This document shows, piece after piece, positions 36,742 to 47,577 of a DNA stretch of 64,000 nt. The translations under genes were made by a program, and so were the position numbers. The DNA lies in contig JAAVID010000064.1 of the NCBI GenBank assembly GCA_014799395.1, positions 1 to 64,000 on the forward strand, given 5' to 3'. Source of the DNA: Oscillospiraceae bacterium. GTDB taxonomy: Bacteria > Bacillota > Clostridia > Oscillospirales > Ruminococcaceae. Numbering within the stretch: the stretch's first letter is position 1; each line of letters opens with the position of its first letter. The notes under the pieces were generated by a model, which saw only the letters and a program-made list of their open reading frames with translations, did no database searches and was not told the origin of the DNA.

Positions 36742-38250
36742 ATGGATTTACGCCCCGATGAAATAACGGGTCTTATCAAAGACCGCATCAAGAACTACAA
36801 CGCAAAGATCCAGCTCGGCGACGTCGGCACGGTTGTTACCGTCGGCGACGGTATCGTTCGTATCCACGGCTTGGAAAAGTGTATGCTTAACGAGCTGCTG
36901 GAGTTTGAGAACGGCGTGCGCTGCATGGCGCTCAACCTCGAGCAGGATTTCGTAGGCGCGGTAATGTTGGGCTCGGACGCGGGCATTAAAGAGGGCGACA
37001 GCGTAAAGCGTACGGGCAGCATCGTGTCCGTTCCCGTTGGAGAAGAGCTTCTCGGACGCGTTGTAAACTCCCTCGGACAGCCGCTGGACGGCAAGGGCAA
37101 TATCCTCGCCAAGGAGACCCGCCCGATCGAGAAGATCGCTTCGGGTATCATCACGAGAGAGCCCGTAAATGTTCCTTTGCAGACAGGTATCAAGGCTATC
37201 GACAGTATGATACCGATAGGCAGAGGTCAGCGTGAGCTTATCATCGGCGACAGACAGACGGGTAAGACCGCTATCGCCATCGACACTATCATTAACCAGA
37301 AGGGTAAGGACGTTATCTGCATTTACGTCGCTATCGGTCAGAAGAACTCTACCGTTGCGAACGTAGTAGAGAGACTTACCAAGAACGGCGCTATGGACTA
37401 TTCTATCGTTGTATCGTCCACCGCGTCCGAGCTTGCGCCTTTGCAGTATATCGCACCGTATTCGGGCTGCGCAATGGGCGAGTACTTTATGGAAAAGGGC
37501 AAGGACGTGCTTATCGTATACGACGATCTGTCGAAGCACGCGGTAGCTTACCGTGCGCTGTCCCTGCTTCTGAAGCGCCCGCCGGGACGTGAGGCGTACC
37601 CGGGCGACGTATTCTATCTGCATTCAAGACTGCTTGAGCGTGCCGCTCGTCTTAACAAGGACTACGGCGGAGGCTCGCTTACCGCGCTTCCTATTATCGA
37701 GACGCAGGCGGGCGACGTTTCGGCGTATATCCCGACCAACGTTATCTCAATCACCGACGGTCAGATATTCCTTGAGACGGAGCTGTTCAACTCGGGCGTT
37801 CGTCCCGCGGTAAACCCCGGTATCTCGGTATCCCGTGTCGGCGGTAACGCGCAGATCAAGGCAATGAAGAAAGTCTCGGGTACTTTGAAGCTCGACTACT
37901 CGCAGTATCGTGAGCTGCAGTCGTTCTCGCAGTTCGGTTCCGATCTGGATAAGGACACCAAGGACAGACTTGCAAAGGGCGAGCGTATAGTTGAAGTTCT
38001 CAAGCAGGACGAAAACGCGCCGCTTGAGGTCGAGGAGCAGGTTGTAATTATCTACGCGGTAATCAACAACTACCTTGCTTCTATCCCCGTTGAGAAGATC
38101 AAGCAGTATCAGAAGGATCTTATCGAGGAGCTCAAGACCAACAATCCCAGCATTCTCGAGGGTATCAGAAACGATAAGGTGATCTCTCCCGAGAACGAGG
38201 AGTCGCTTAAGGCGGCGCTCGTAAGCTTCGCGGCTACCTACGCGGGTTGA
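36742..38250 (+). CDS. atpA: ATP synthase F1 subunit alpha
   Basis: A 502-residue non-catalytic nucleotide-binding subunit. Walker A is GDRQTGKTA (around 170), and the C-terminal region [18 protein letters not shown] contains the conserved Arg (arginine finger region) expected for alpha. ATG 36742 has better spacing from the AAAGGG site than ATG 36733. It is followed by a small ORF instead of directly by atpG. Confidence 0.97.
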   Translation: MDLRPDEITGLIKDRIKNYNAKIQLGDVGTVVTVGDGIVRIHGLEKCMLNELLEFENGVRCMALNLEQDFVGAVMLGSDAGIKEGDSVKRTGSIVSVPVGEELLGRVVNSLGQPLDGKGNILAKETRPIEKIASGIITREPVNVPLQTGIKAIDSMIPIGRGQRELIIGDRQTGKTAIAIDTIINQKGKDVICIYVAIGQKNSTVANVVERLTKNGAMDYSIVVSSTASELAPLQYIAPYSGCAMGEYFMEKGKDVLIVYDDLSKHAVAYRALSLLLKRPPGREAYPGDVFYLHSRLLERAARLNKDYGGGSLTALPIIETQAGDVSAYIPTNVISITDGQIFLETELFNSGVRPAVNPGISVSRVGGNAQIKAMKKVSGTLKLDYSQYRELQSFSQFGSDLDKDTKDRLAKGERIVEVLKQDENAPLEVEEQVVIIYAVINNYLASIPVEKIKQYQKDLIEELKTNNPSILEGIRNDKVISPENEESLKAALVSFAATYAG

Positions 38251-38281
38251 TCCCCAAGGGTTGACCGAAAGGAGTTCAGTT

Positions 38282-38407
38282 ATGAAACAGGCTTCCTTTG
38301 TGCTCAGCATCATAGCTACGACTATCGCGGTGTTTACCGCGCTGGCTGTGGCTTGGCTGTACATTGAAAAGAAAGTTAAATATATCACCACGGACGACAA
38401 CGTCTGA
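38282..38407 (+). CDS. 41-residue single-helix membrane protein inside the ATP synthase operon
   Basis: An ORF with a perfect GAAAGGAG site 7-8 bases before ATG 38282 and stop at 38407. The product is MKQASF, a hydrophobic helix (about 6-28, ending in AWLYIEKK), and a short acidic tail TTDDNV. It lies between atpA and atpG, 31 bp after the former. I know no standard ATP synthase subunit at this place. Ribosome site, composition and location make it a likely real gene, perhaps a regulatory or assembly micropeptide. Confidence 0.75.
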   Translation: MKQASFVLSIIATTIAVFTALAVAWLYIEKKVKYITTDDNV

Positions 38408-38452
38408 TGACGTGAAATACTTTTTGGGGGTGATATTATAGCCAGTGGTAAT

Positions 38453-39289
38453 ATGAAAGCCATAAAGCGCCGTATCCGTTCCGTCGGCTCGACCCGACAG
38501 ATAACGAAGGCTATGGAGCTTGTGGCGTCGAGTAAGCTCCGTAAAGCAAAGTCCCGCGCGGAGCTGGCGCGTCCCTATTTCAACGAGCTGTACAAGACCA
38601 TGTGCGAGATAGCTTCGGCAAACACCGATTTCTCCACTATTTACACGGTAAAACGCGAGGTAAAGCATAAGCTGTTTATCGTTGTAGCGGGTGACAGAGG
38701 ACTTGCGGGAGGTTATAACTCCAACGTTCTCAAAACAGCGACAGCGGCTCACAAGGACGACGCCGAAAAGCCGAAGATAATCGCTATCGGCAAAAAGGCG
38801 GGCGAATATTTCGCAAAGCGCGATTACGACGTTGTGGCGTCCTACGCGAATATCGCGGAGGATATAAAGCCCAACACCGCGCAGGATATCGCGGATATTG
38901 CGATAAAGATGTTCGCGGACGGCGAGGTCGACGAGGTGCACGTGTTCTACACGATGTTCGTTTCGTCGATGTCGCAGCAGCCCGAGAGTATGCGCGTGCT
39001 CCCCATGGACACCGTGCAGCTTGAGGACTACGGCACAATGGAGTACGACCCCTCTCCCGAGGCGGTGTTCAACCGTATAGTGCCGCGCTTTACCGCGAGC
39101 CTTATCCAGTGCGCGGTAGTCGAGAGCTATGCCTCCGAGCAGGGCGCGCGCCGCACCGCAATGGAGAACGCTACCGACAACGCGGACGCGATGACGGAGA
39201 GTCTGTCGCTGCTGTACAACAGAGCGCGTCAGTCAAGCATTACAACGGAAATTATCGATATAGTTTCGGGCGCTTCGGCACAGGAATAA
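38453..39289 (+). CDS. atpG: ATP synthase F1 subunit gamma
   Basis: The central rotor stalk subunit, 278 residues from ATG 38453. N-terminal KAIKRRIRSVGSTRQITKAM and C-terminal MTESLSLLYNRARQSSITTE are conserved. Start is uncertain: the frame is open upstream and encodes ASGN just before MKAIKRR, as many gamma subunits start with MAS-N-MK. The only strong ribosome site, GGGGGTGAT (38426-38434), fits an ATA at 38438 or ATT at 38435, whereas ATG 38453 has no good site. A rare start codon is therefore possible. Confidence 0.95.
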   Translation: MKAIKRRIRSVGSTRQITKAMELVASSKLRKAKSRAELARPYFNELYKTMCEIASANTDFSTIYTVKREVKHKLFIVVAGDRGLAGGYNSNVLKTATAAHKDDAEKPKIIAIGKKAGEYFAKRDYDVVASYANIAEDIKPNTAQDIADIAIKMFADGEVDEVHVFYTMFVSSMSQQPESMRVLPMDTVQLEDYGTMEYDPSPEAVFNRIVPRFTASLIQCAVVESYASEQGARRTAMENATDNADAMTESLSLLYNRARQSSITTEIIDIVSGASAQE

Positions 39290-40741
<1,452 letters not shown>

Positions 40742-40765
40742 TCCGCTCGGTGAAAGGATATTCAG

Positions 40766-41167
40766 ATGACGCCGTTTAGATTACAAATTATCACGCCCGA
40801 AAAGACCGTTTTTGACGGCGAGACCGAGCAGGTCATCGTCCGCACCACAGTCGGCGATATCGGCATATTAAAGGGTCACGAGCCGTACTGTGCGGCGCTG
40901 GGAATAGGTCAGATGCGTATCATGCAGGACGGCGAGTTCCGCCGCGCGGCGACATCGGGCGGCATTATAAAGGTGTCAAAGGAAATAACGACGATCCTTG
41001 TGCAGACCTGTGAATGGTCGGACGAGATCGACGTAGAGCGCGCAAACACTGCCAAGGCAACAGCCGAGGAGCGCTTAAAGGCGGCAAAGAGCGACAAGGA
41101 GCTCCTGCTCGCCGACGCAAAGCTCAAGCGTGCGCTTAACCGAATTGATACCTCGAATTTCAAGTAA
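40766..41167 (+). CDS. atpC: ATP synthase F1 subunit epsilon
   Basis: A 133-residue subunit with an N-terminal beta sandwich (LQIITPEKTVFDGE, GDIGILKGHEPYCAALGIG) and a C-terminal helical hairpin (about 90-133) that can inhibit ATP hydrolysis. It is the last gene of the operon, closed by a bidirectional terminator. Confidence 0.95.
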   Translation: MTPFRLQIITPEKTVFDGETEQVIVRTTVGDIGILKGHEPYCAALGIGQMRIMQDGEFRRAATSGGIIKVSKEITTILVQTCEWSDEIDVERANTAKATAEERLKAAKSDKELLLADAKLKRALNRIDTSNFK

Positions 41168-41202
41168 ACCAAGGCGGACTTCGGGTTCGTCAAATAAAAA
41201 AT

Positions 41203-41237
41203 CGGCGTCGAGCGGAATGCTTGACGCCGTTTTTTTA
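41203..41237. terminator. Bidirectional terminator between atpC and dprA
   Basis: CGGCGTC (41203-41209) pairs with GACGCCG (41223-41229). Seven T follow on the plus strand, and an A-rich left flank gives a T run on the minus strand. Confidence 0.92.
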
Positions 41238-41241
41238 TTTG

Positions 41242-42438
41242 CTATACCGCGGTATAAACCCCGTCCATTTCCCTGGCAATATACCCGAAAAGCTCCAGAT
41301 TTGTTATCGTCTCGGACAGCACGGAAAAGTCCAGTCCGCTGCGCTCGACGAGCTCGTCCACGGTTGAGCGCTGTTCGGCGAGGAGCTTTAACACCGCCGC
41401 CTCGTTCGGTTCAAGCGACGAGAGCTTTTCCTCGCTCAAATTCGGCTTGAGCGATTTTGTTTCGGTCTCCTGCGTTTTTTCGGGAGCTTTTTTCTTGACT
41501 TTTTGAACGCTTTTCGGCGGCTCGGCGAGCATCTGCTGAATACGCTCTCTGCTCGAATAGTCCGTCAACAGCCGCTCGACAATATCCGTGTACCCGTAAA
41601 CGGGAACCGCACCGTCGCGCAGGAGCGGTATCGCGCCCGCGTAATGCTTGGAGAAAATGTCGTGCGGAGGTACGCAGAACACCTCGCGCCCTTGGTCGAC
41701 CGCGTGCGCGGCGGTAAGCAGCGAGCCGCTCTTTTCGCCCGCCTCAATAACGAGCGTTCCCGAACATATACCCGAAATAATTCGGTTTCTCAAATGGAAA
41801 TACGACGTGGACGTTCGGGTATTCGGAAGCAGTTCGCTTATAAGCGCGCCGCCGTTTTCGATCATCTCGCGTTTTAGCGGAGCGTTCTCGGAGGGATAGT
41901 TCACCAACATTCCGCAGGCGAGCACGCCGATAGTCCGCCCTCCAACGTCGAGTGCGGCACGGTGAGCCGCGGTATCCGCGCCGACAGCGAGACCGCTCAC
42001 GATGTTAAAGCCCATTTTCGCAAGCGGAGAGCATATCCCGGAAGCGGCGGTCTTGCCGTATTCCGAAACGCTCCGCGCGCCTACCGCGGCAATGCTTATC
42101 TGCTCGTTGAGCCCCTCAAGACTGCCGCAGACGAACAGCAGTATCGGAGGATTTTTGATATTGCGGAGCAGCTCGGGATATTCGTCATCGTCGAGCGTTA
42201 CTATGCGGATACCGTTTTCGCGGCACTGCTCGAGAACGGGGCGTATCGTACCTATGCGCACCTGTTCGGCGCGCTTTTTCTCCTTATCGCTCAGAAACGG
42301 AAACTCTCCGTCGCGTATCATTCGCGAGGCGAGAGTTGCGTCGCCGCCGCACCGCGCGAGTATCTCGGCGGTCTTGGAGTTGTACGGCTGCATTACGAGC
42401 AGCAGCCAAAGCCATACCTCAACGGGACTTTTCGCCAT
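41242..42438 (-). CDS. dprA: DNA-processing protein DprA
   Basis: A 398-residue protein that loads RecA on incoming single-stranded DNA during transformation. The Rossmann core has SIAAVGARSVSEYGKTA, SGLAVGADTAAH, and VIEAGEKSGSLLTAAHAVD with REVFCVPP. The last 60 residues form the winged-helix tail. The Lys/Glu-rich segment before the tail is a linker. ATG 42438 follows GGAGGG at good spacing and is preferred over ATG 42459. It is the last gene of a minus-strand run with the GH13 gene, with no topA downstream as often found. Confidence 0.95.
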   Translation of the reverse strand: MAKSPVEVWLWLLLVMQPYNSKTAEILARCGGDATLASRMIRDGEFPFLSDKEKKRAEQVRIGTIRPVLEQCRENGIRIVTLDDDEYPELLRNIKNPPILLFVCGSLEGLNEQISIAAVGARSVSEYGKTAASGICSPLAKMGFNIVSGLAVGADTAAHRAALDVGGRTIGVLACGMLVNYPSENAPLKREMIENGGALISELLPNTRTSTSYFHLRNRIISGICSGTLVIEAGEKSGSLLTAAHAVDQGREVFCVPPHDIFSKHYAGAIPLLRDGAVPVYGYTDIVERLLTDYSSRERIQQMLAEPPKSVQKVKKKAPEKTQETETKSLKPNLSEEKLSSLEPNEAAVLKLLAEQRSTVDELVERSGLDFSVLSETITNLELFGYIAREMDGVYTAV

Positions 42439-42462
42439 ATGTGACCCTCCGTTTCGCACGTT

Positions 42463-42870
42463 TTAATGAACTTCCCTTGCCGCGAGAGCAGACTGCACCG
42501 CAAGAAACAATACCGAATATCCCGAAGCAAACATCGAGAATATCCATTCGATAGGTATCGAATCTATCGACCAGAGCAAAAATTCTCTGATACCGAACAT
42601 CATAAGCACGTTTGTCAGTATAAAGACGAGCACGCTTATCGCGGCGGCGGGCAGAACGCCCATTAAAATATACTGCTTGGACGTTATGCCGAACCGCCGC
42701 TGACAGCGTTTTCGCGATAGCTTGACCGCGATCGTATGCAGAATAAACAGCGCGATAATCGCAAGCGGCGCGAGTATGCCAAATGACATAAGAAATATCT
42801 GACCCACTCCGAGCACTAAAATAAGCATATTGCCGAAAGCTATCAGCAGAACTATCACGGTGTCTTTCAT
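42463..42870 (-). CDS. Four-helix membrane protein of unknown function
   Basis: A 135-residue protein with four predicted membrane helices (about 5-24, 28-50, 70-92, 108-128), and a basic loop (SRKRCQRRFG) between the second and third. No family is recognised. It lies 24 bp after the GH13 stop and 24 bp before dprA on the same strand, so it is likely co-transcribed with both. Confidence 0.75.
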   Translation of the reverse strand: MKDTVIVLLIAFGNMLILVLGVGQIFLMSFGILAPLAIIALFILHTIAVKLSRKRCQRRFGITSKQYILMGVLPAAAISVLVFILTNVLMMFGIREFLLWSIDSIPIEWIFSMFASGYSVLFLAVQSALAAREVH

Positions 42871-42893
42871 CTTGCGCTCCTTACGGCTGTATA

Positions 42894-44216
42894 TCAGAGC
42901 TTAAATACCGCGCTAGTGAACGCGGGCAGGGTCAGTCCGCCGAGCTGCTGCTTTTCGCCCGTGAGGAGATTTTCGGCTTCTCCGCCCATGTTCAGGTTGA
43001 ACGTAAACGGCGCGCCGTCCGCGTTGATAACGGTGAGCAGGGTCTCTCCCTCCGCGGAGCGCGAGAACGCGTACTGGCGGTTGGTGAGCTGAACCTGCTT
43101 GTAGTCGCCCATAGCCGCAGCGGGGTGGTTCTTCTCAATTTCGGCGAGCGCGTGGATATGCTCGGTGAGATCGCGGTGACCGGAGGACTTCATATTTTCA
43201 AGGTTGAACTCGGGACGAAGAGCGTCGTCGCCGCCGCCGCGCTTGTCTCCCTCGATAGCGAACTCGCTGCCGTAATAAACGGACGGAATGCCCGGCATCA
43301 TAAACATAAGCGTGTAGATAAGCGGCAGGTGTTCCTTGGTCTTGAGGATAGTCGCAACGCGGGTTACGTCGTGGTTGTCGACGAAAGTATACAGGTGCTT
43401 GCCGCGGTACAGACACCAGTTTTCGCTGCCGAACTGACGGTTTATCGAGTGAGCGATCTCGAACATATTCATATCATTGAAGCTCGAGAACAAGCCCTTG
43501 TAGCATTCGTAGTTGGTAACGGAATCGAGCATCTGGTCGTTCATCCACATATTGTAGTCGCCGTGGAGAGTCTCGCCGAGCAGGAAGAAGTCCTCGCTGA
43601 GCCACTTGCAGTGACCGCGCAGCTCGCGCAGGAAGTTCTGTTCGAGACAGTACGCAACGTCAAGGCGCAGACCGTCAATGCCGAACTCGTTCTTCCAGCC
43701 CGTGATAACGTCCTTTAAGTACTGCTTTACCTCGCCGTTGTAGAGGTTGAGCTTAACAAGCTCGTAGTGACCCTCCCAGCCCTCGTAGTAGAAGCCGTCG
43801 TTGTAGCAGGAGTTGCCCTCGCGAACGTGGAACCAGTCCTTTTTGGAACTGCCGAGCCTGTGCTCGCGAACATCGCGGAACGCGGTGAAGTCGCGTCCGA
43901 CGTGATTGAAAACGCCGTCGAGAACCACCTTTATGCCGTTCTCGTGGAGCGCGTCGCAGACCTTTTTAAAGTCCTCGTTAGTTCCGAGACGGCGGTCGAT
44001 GGTCTTGTAGTCGATAGTGTCATAGCCGTGGGCTACGCTCTCGAACACAGGACCGAAATAGATGGCGTTGCACCCGAGCTCCTTGATGTGCGGAATGTCG
44101 TCTATAAGTTTAAGTATCTTGTGCGTAGGCTCGCTCGCCTGGTCGTTCTGACGGGGGCAGCCGAAATATCCGATCGGATATATGTGATAGAATACCGCGC
44201 TTTCATACCATTTCAT
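42894..44216 (-). CDS. GH13 alpha-amylase-family glycosidase
   Basis: A 440-residue intracellular enzyme (no signal peptide) acting on alpha-glucans or maltodextrins. The (beta/alpha)8 barrel starts FYHIYPIGYFG. GH13 regions I-IV are visible: DGVFNHVG, GLRLDVAY (nucleophile Asp), LLGETLHG (acid/base Glu) and FVDNHDV (transition-state Asp). A short C-terminal beta domain follows. Absence of the N-terminal domain of neopullulanases makes a compact oligo-alpha-glucosidase more likely. It is driven by a consensus promoter with a palindrome just downstream. Confidence 0.92.
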   Translation of the reverse strand: MKWYESAVFYHIYPIGYFGCPRQNDQASEPTHKILKLIDDIPHIKELGCNAIYFGPVFESVAHGYDTIDYKTIDRRLGTNEDFKKVCDALHENGIKVVLDGVFNHVGRDFTAFRDVREHRLGSSKKDWFHVREGNSCYNDGFYYEGWEGHYELVKLNLYNGEVKQYLKDVITGWKNEFGIDGLRLDVAYCLEQNFLRELRGHCKWLSEDFFLLGETLHGDYNMWMNDQMLDSVTNYECYKGLFSSFNDMNMFEIAHSINRQFGSENWCLYRGKHLYTFVDNHDVTRVATILKTKEHLPLIYTLMFMMPGIPSVYYGSEFAIEGDKRGGGDDALRPEFNLENMKSSGHRDLTEHIHALAEIEKNHPAAAMGDYKQVQLTNRQYAFSRSAEGETLLTVINADGAPFTFNLNMGGEAENLLTGEKQQLGGLTLPAFTSAVFKL

Positions 44217-44249
44217 AAATTATACCTCTTTTTCCTTATTTTTACTTTT

Positions 44250-44267
44250 ATACCTTATTAAAGGTAT
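44250..44267 (-). promoter_or_regulatory. Palindrome at the GH13 transcription start
   Basis: ATACCTT (44250-44256) ATTA AAGGTAT (44261-44267) is a perfect 7+7 dyad. It lies about 7-24 bp after the predicted start of the minus-strand transcript, a typical repressor position. The regulator is unknown. Confidence 0.5.
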
Positions 44268-44280
44268 ATTCTGCAAGAAC

Positions 44281-44309
44281 ATTATATCATATTGTCGGCA
44301 ATTTGTCAA
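44281..44309 (-). promoter_or_regulatory. Promoter of the GH13-dprA operon
   Basis: On the minus strand TTGACA (complement of 44304-44309), 17-bp spacer, TATAAT (complement of 44281-44286): perfect consensus boxes. Confidence 0.88.
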
Positions 44310-44378
44310 TCGTTTTGTGCAAAATGTATAAAAAACAAAAATGTTTTGTTGCAGAACTGAAAAAATTACACTAATCTC

Positions 44379-44407
44379 TTGAAAAATTATTCAAAAACTG
44401 ATATAAT
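44379..44407 (+). promoter_or_regulatory. Promoter of the sensor-EAL gene
   Basis: TTGAAA (44379-44384), 17-bp spacer, TATAAT (44402-44407). It is divergent to the GH13 promoter, with 69 bp between the two -35 boxes. Confidence 0.8.
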
Positions 44408-44412
44408 ATTTT

Positions 44413-44559
44413 ATAGTGAAACAGAAAATTACAGTAAATCGCTTTTAAGATACAAGGACAGTTAAAAACAAATGTAAGGCAGCAACCACGTGAGGTTTCT
44501 ACAGTGTTACCTTAGGTTTTATTTTTTTCTTTCTAAGAGCCTGTTTAGGAGGGGATTTA
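44413..44559 (+). promoter_or_regulatory. Long structured leader with a terminator-like hairpin
   Basis: About 147 nt from predicted start to ATG 44560. AAGG (44476-44479) pairs with CCTT (44510-44513) around an inner AACC / GGTT stem, and a T-rich run follows (44516-44531), so the leader could stop transcription conditionally. It does not fit the c-di-GMP-I or -II aptamers as I know them. An AGGAGGGG ribosome site closes the leader. Confidence 0.45.
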
Positions 44560-47529
44560 ATGAAAGGGCTGCGTACTTTTATAAGAACGCCCGCGCTCGT
44601 TATGGCGCTTTTTGTTTTCTTGACATCTTTTCCGCTGAGCCTTACCGCTTCGGCGTATTCGCGGGCGGCAAGCTATGTCGTCGGCGCAAACGCGAAGTTC
44701 GGCGTTACCAAGACAAATTCGGGAACGTCGGGGCTTGCCTGCGATTACCTCGAGCAGATCTCAAAATATACGTCCGACCGCTTTACATACAAGGACGGCA
44801 CTCCCGAGGAGCTGTTTGAAATGCTCCGCGAGGGCACAATCGACGTTATCCCCTGCGTAAGCGCGGAGGAGCTCGAGCTGTACGGCGGAGACGGTCTTGC
44901 CGCGGCGGGCTTTTCGATGATTACAAAATTCAACGCCCTTTACGTTTACCGCAACGGGTCGAAAAAGAATGTGAGTTTCGGCGACGCGAGCGAGATAAGC
45001 CGTATGAGAATAGGCTATCTCCCCGAGGACGAGGGCGACTTTTTCAGAAACGGAAAGTTCGTTTGCAGCGACCTTGAGGACGCGGAGTACATTAAATACA
45101 ACACCGAGGCAATGATGAAAGCCGATTTCACCTCGGGCAAGCTCGACGCGGTAGCGAAAAACTGCTTCCGCCCGTGGGATAACGAAACGATAGTCTACCA
45201 GTTCGGCACGTCCTCCTGTTTTTTCGTTACAAGAGCGGATGAAACAGGCTTGTCCGCGGATATTACGGCAGGAATGTCCGAGCTGTTTTTGAGCTATCCG
45301 TCGTTCCCCGGCGATACATACCAAAAGAATATTTCCAATTACGGCTCTCAGAGCTACGCGTATTCCGAGACGGAGCGGGCATATCTCGCTTCGCACGAGG
45401 AGATAGTAATGGGATACAATCTCGGCTCGGATATAACCGCGGCTTACGATTACTCGTCCGAAAAGCTGACGGGAATTTCGGGTTCGATAATGGAGCAGAT
45501 AACGGCGAATACGGGGCTTATGATAAAGATGATACCGTACAGCTCGCTGTCCGAGTGTATGGAGGCTATGGCTTCCGAGGAGATAGACGTTATCTACGGC
45601 GGCATACCGATAGAGGGCGTAGAGGGCTACTCGGGATATTTCGTTTCCGCGCCCGTTACACGTTCGCCGATGGTTCTTGCGGGAAAAGCCGATACGGAGA
45701 TGACCGACGCGGCAACTATTGCCGCCGCAAACAGCAGTAGCGAGCTGGTCAAATACCTTGAGCGTTTCCGCCCTCAAGCGAGTATTACAAGATATTCCAC
45801 CAACACGATCGCGTGCGATATGGTTATGAGCGGTCACGAGAGCTTTGTATGTATGGACTGCAAGGACGCGCTGTATCTGAGGTCCACGCAGCACGAGGAT
45901 ATGGTGATACACGAGATACTGCCTATCTTCCGTTCCGAGTGCTTTGCAATATCGTGGCGTTCAAGCGCGCTGAGAAGCATACTTGAAAAGTCTATCGCGC
46001 AGATAAACGGAAACGAGGCTATCGCGGATATTCACAACCTCATTTACTCTCAGACCTCCGTTCCGCAGGAAAGCAGTGCGTATATCTGGCTGATACTTGC
46101 GGGGTTTGCGGTGCTGAGCGGTCTGCTCGCGCTGTTTATCGTGCTTACGACTATCAAGAGCCGCCGCCTTGCCGAGATAGACACGCTCACGGGCGGACGC
46201 ACCAAGCGCAGATATTTCATCGACTCGGAGAAGGTGCTGCGCAAGTCAAGCCCCGACAACTGGGCGGTCATCGTTTTTGATATTGATAAGTTCAAGTTTA
46301 TCAACGACCGTCTCGGCTACGAGGAAGGCAACCGTATGCTGGAGAGGCTGTACAAGACCGTCAGCGACCACCTTGAAAATTACGAGGTCTACGCGCGTAT
46401 CTCGGACGACAACTTTGCGTGTACGGTAAAGAATGGCTCGGACATCGAGCTGGAAAACAGGCTCAACAACATCTTCGCGGAATTTGAGCGCCGTAATTCG
46501 CTGTTCGTCTCCTATCCCGTTCTGTTCAGCGCGGGCGTTTGCAGGCTTGGACAGTGCACCGACAAATACGGTATGGTGGATTTCAACGCCGCTATCGACC
46601 GCTGCAATATCGCGAAAAAGACGATAAAGGGCAGACACAGCAACGCCATTGCGTTCTACGACGGCAAGATACGTGACAACGCCCTGCGCGAAAAGGACTT
46701 TGAGAACGTTATGCCCATTGCGCTCAAGGAGCGTGAGTTTATGTGCTACATTCAGCCGAAATACGGCACGAATTCAAGACATATCGAGGGCGGCGAGGCG
46801 CTTATCCGCTGGAACAGCAAGGAGTTCGGATTTGTGTTCCCCGACCAGTTTATCCCCATTTCCGAGAAAAACGGCTTTGTCGTGGAGCTTGACTTCTTTA
46901 TTCTCGAGGAGGTCTGCAAGGCTATGCGGCGCTGGCTGGACAAGGGGCTTACGCCCGTGGTCATTTCCGTGAACCAATCGCGTCTGCACTTAAACAACGA
47001 CGATTACATCTGGCGTCTGCGCGAGATAGTTGACAAGTACGCGATACCGTATGAATATATCGAGCTGGAGCTTACCGAGAGCGTGTTCACCGATAACGCC
47101 GACCTTATGCTGAAAACGATGCAGAAGCTCCACGAGATAGGCTTTAAACTGTCGATAGACGACTTCGGCTCGGGTTATTCCTCGCTGAATATGTTAAAGG
47201 ACATTCCCGCCGACGTAGTCAAGATAGACCGCGAGTTCTTCAACGGAACGGTCAACTCGCAAAAGGGGCGCGCGGTAATTTCGACGGTCGTCGACCTTGC
47301 CAAGAACCTTGATATGCAGGTTATCTCCGAGGGTGTTGAGACCGTAGAGCAGGTGGATTTCTTGCAGGATATTGAGTGCCATATGGTGCAGGGCTATTAC
47401 TTCGCGAAGCCAATGCCTATCAAGGAATTCGAGGAGCTGTGGGAAAAGGACATTGCCGACTCTATGCCCAAGCCGCCGGTGGTTCCCTTGACAAGCGGTC
47501 GGATCACCGAGGCAGTCGAGGGGGTCTGA
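44560..47529 (+). CDS. Sensor protein with solute-binding domains, degenerate GGDEF and EAL domain
   Basis: A 989-residue membrane signalling protein. A signal peptide (about 1-32) is followed by two extracellular solute-binding-like domains (about 38-255 and 270-490, type SBP_bac_3), one membrane helix (about 505-531), a GGDEF-like domain (about 540-690) and an EAL domain (about 710-975). The GGDEF motif is SDDNF, so cyclase activity is unlikely. EAL residues are intact: EALIRW (about 745), VNQS, ELTES, IDDFGSGYSS, VKIDREFF, SEGVET and QGYYFAKP. It likely degrades c-di-GMP in response to an external small molecule such as an amino acid. Confidence 0.9.
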   Translation: MKGLRTFIRTPALVMALFVFLTSFPLSLTASAYSRAASYVVGANAKFGVTKTNSGTSGLACDYLEQISKYTSDRFTYKDGTPEELFEMLREGTIDVIPCVSAEELELYGGDGLAAAGFSMITKFNALYVYRNGSKKNVSFGDASEISRMRIGYLPEDEGDFFRNGKFVCSDLEDAEYIKYNTEAMMKADFTSGKLDAVAKNCFRPWDNETIVYQFGTSSCFFVTRADETGLSADITAGMSELFLSYPSFPGDTYQKNISNYGSQSYAYSETERAYLASHEEIVMGYNLGSDITAAYDYSSEKLTGISGSIMEQITANTGLMIKMIPYSSLSECMEAMASEEIDVIYGGIPIEGVEGYSGYFVSAPVTRSPMVLAGKADTEMTDAATIAAANSSSELVKYLERFRPQASITRYSTNTIACDMVMSGHESFVCMDCKDALYLRSTQHEDMVIHEILPIFRSECFAISWRSSALRSILEKSIAQINGNEAIADIHNLIYSQTSVPQESSAYIWLILAGFAVLSGLLALFIVLTTIKSRRLAEIDTLTGGRTKRRYFIDSEKVLRKSSPDNWAVIVFDIDKFKFINDRLGYEEGNRMLERLYKTVSDHLENYEVYARISDDNFACTVKNGSDIELENRLNNIFAEFERRNSLFVSYPVLFSAGVCRLGQCTDKYGMVDFNAAIDRCNIAKKTIKGRHSNAIAFYDGKIRDNALREKDFENVMPIALKEREFMCYIQPKYGTNSRHIEGGEALIRWNSKEFGFVFPDQFIPISEKNGFVVELDFFILEEVCKAMRRWLDKGLTPVVISVNQSRLHLNNDDYIWRLREIVDKYAIPYEYIELELTESVFTDNADLMLKTMQKLHEIGFKLSIDDFGSGYSSLNMLKDIPADVVKIDREFFNGTVNSQKGRAVISTVVDLAKNLDMQVISEGVETVEQVDFLQDIECHMVQGYYFAKPMPIKEFEELWEKDIADSMPKPPVVPLTSGRITEAVEGV

Positions 47530-47577
47530 GCCGACTATACCGTCAGCTAACAAAAATACACAAAAACTATCTCTTTA

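Noticed and set aside
44413-44559. c-di-GMP riboswitch upstream of the sensor-EAL gene
   Set aside because: Expected from function, but the conserved aptamer bases of class I and II could not be placed. I report only a structured leader.
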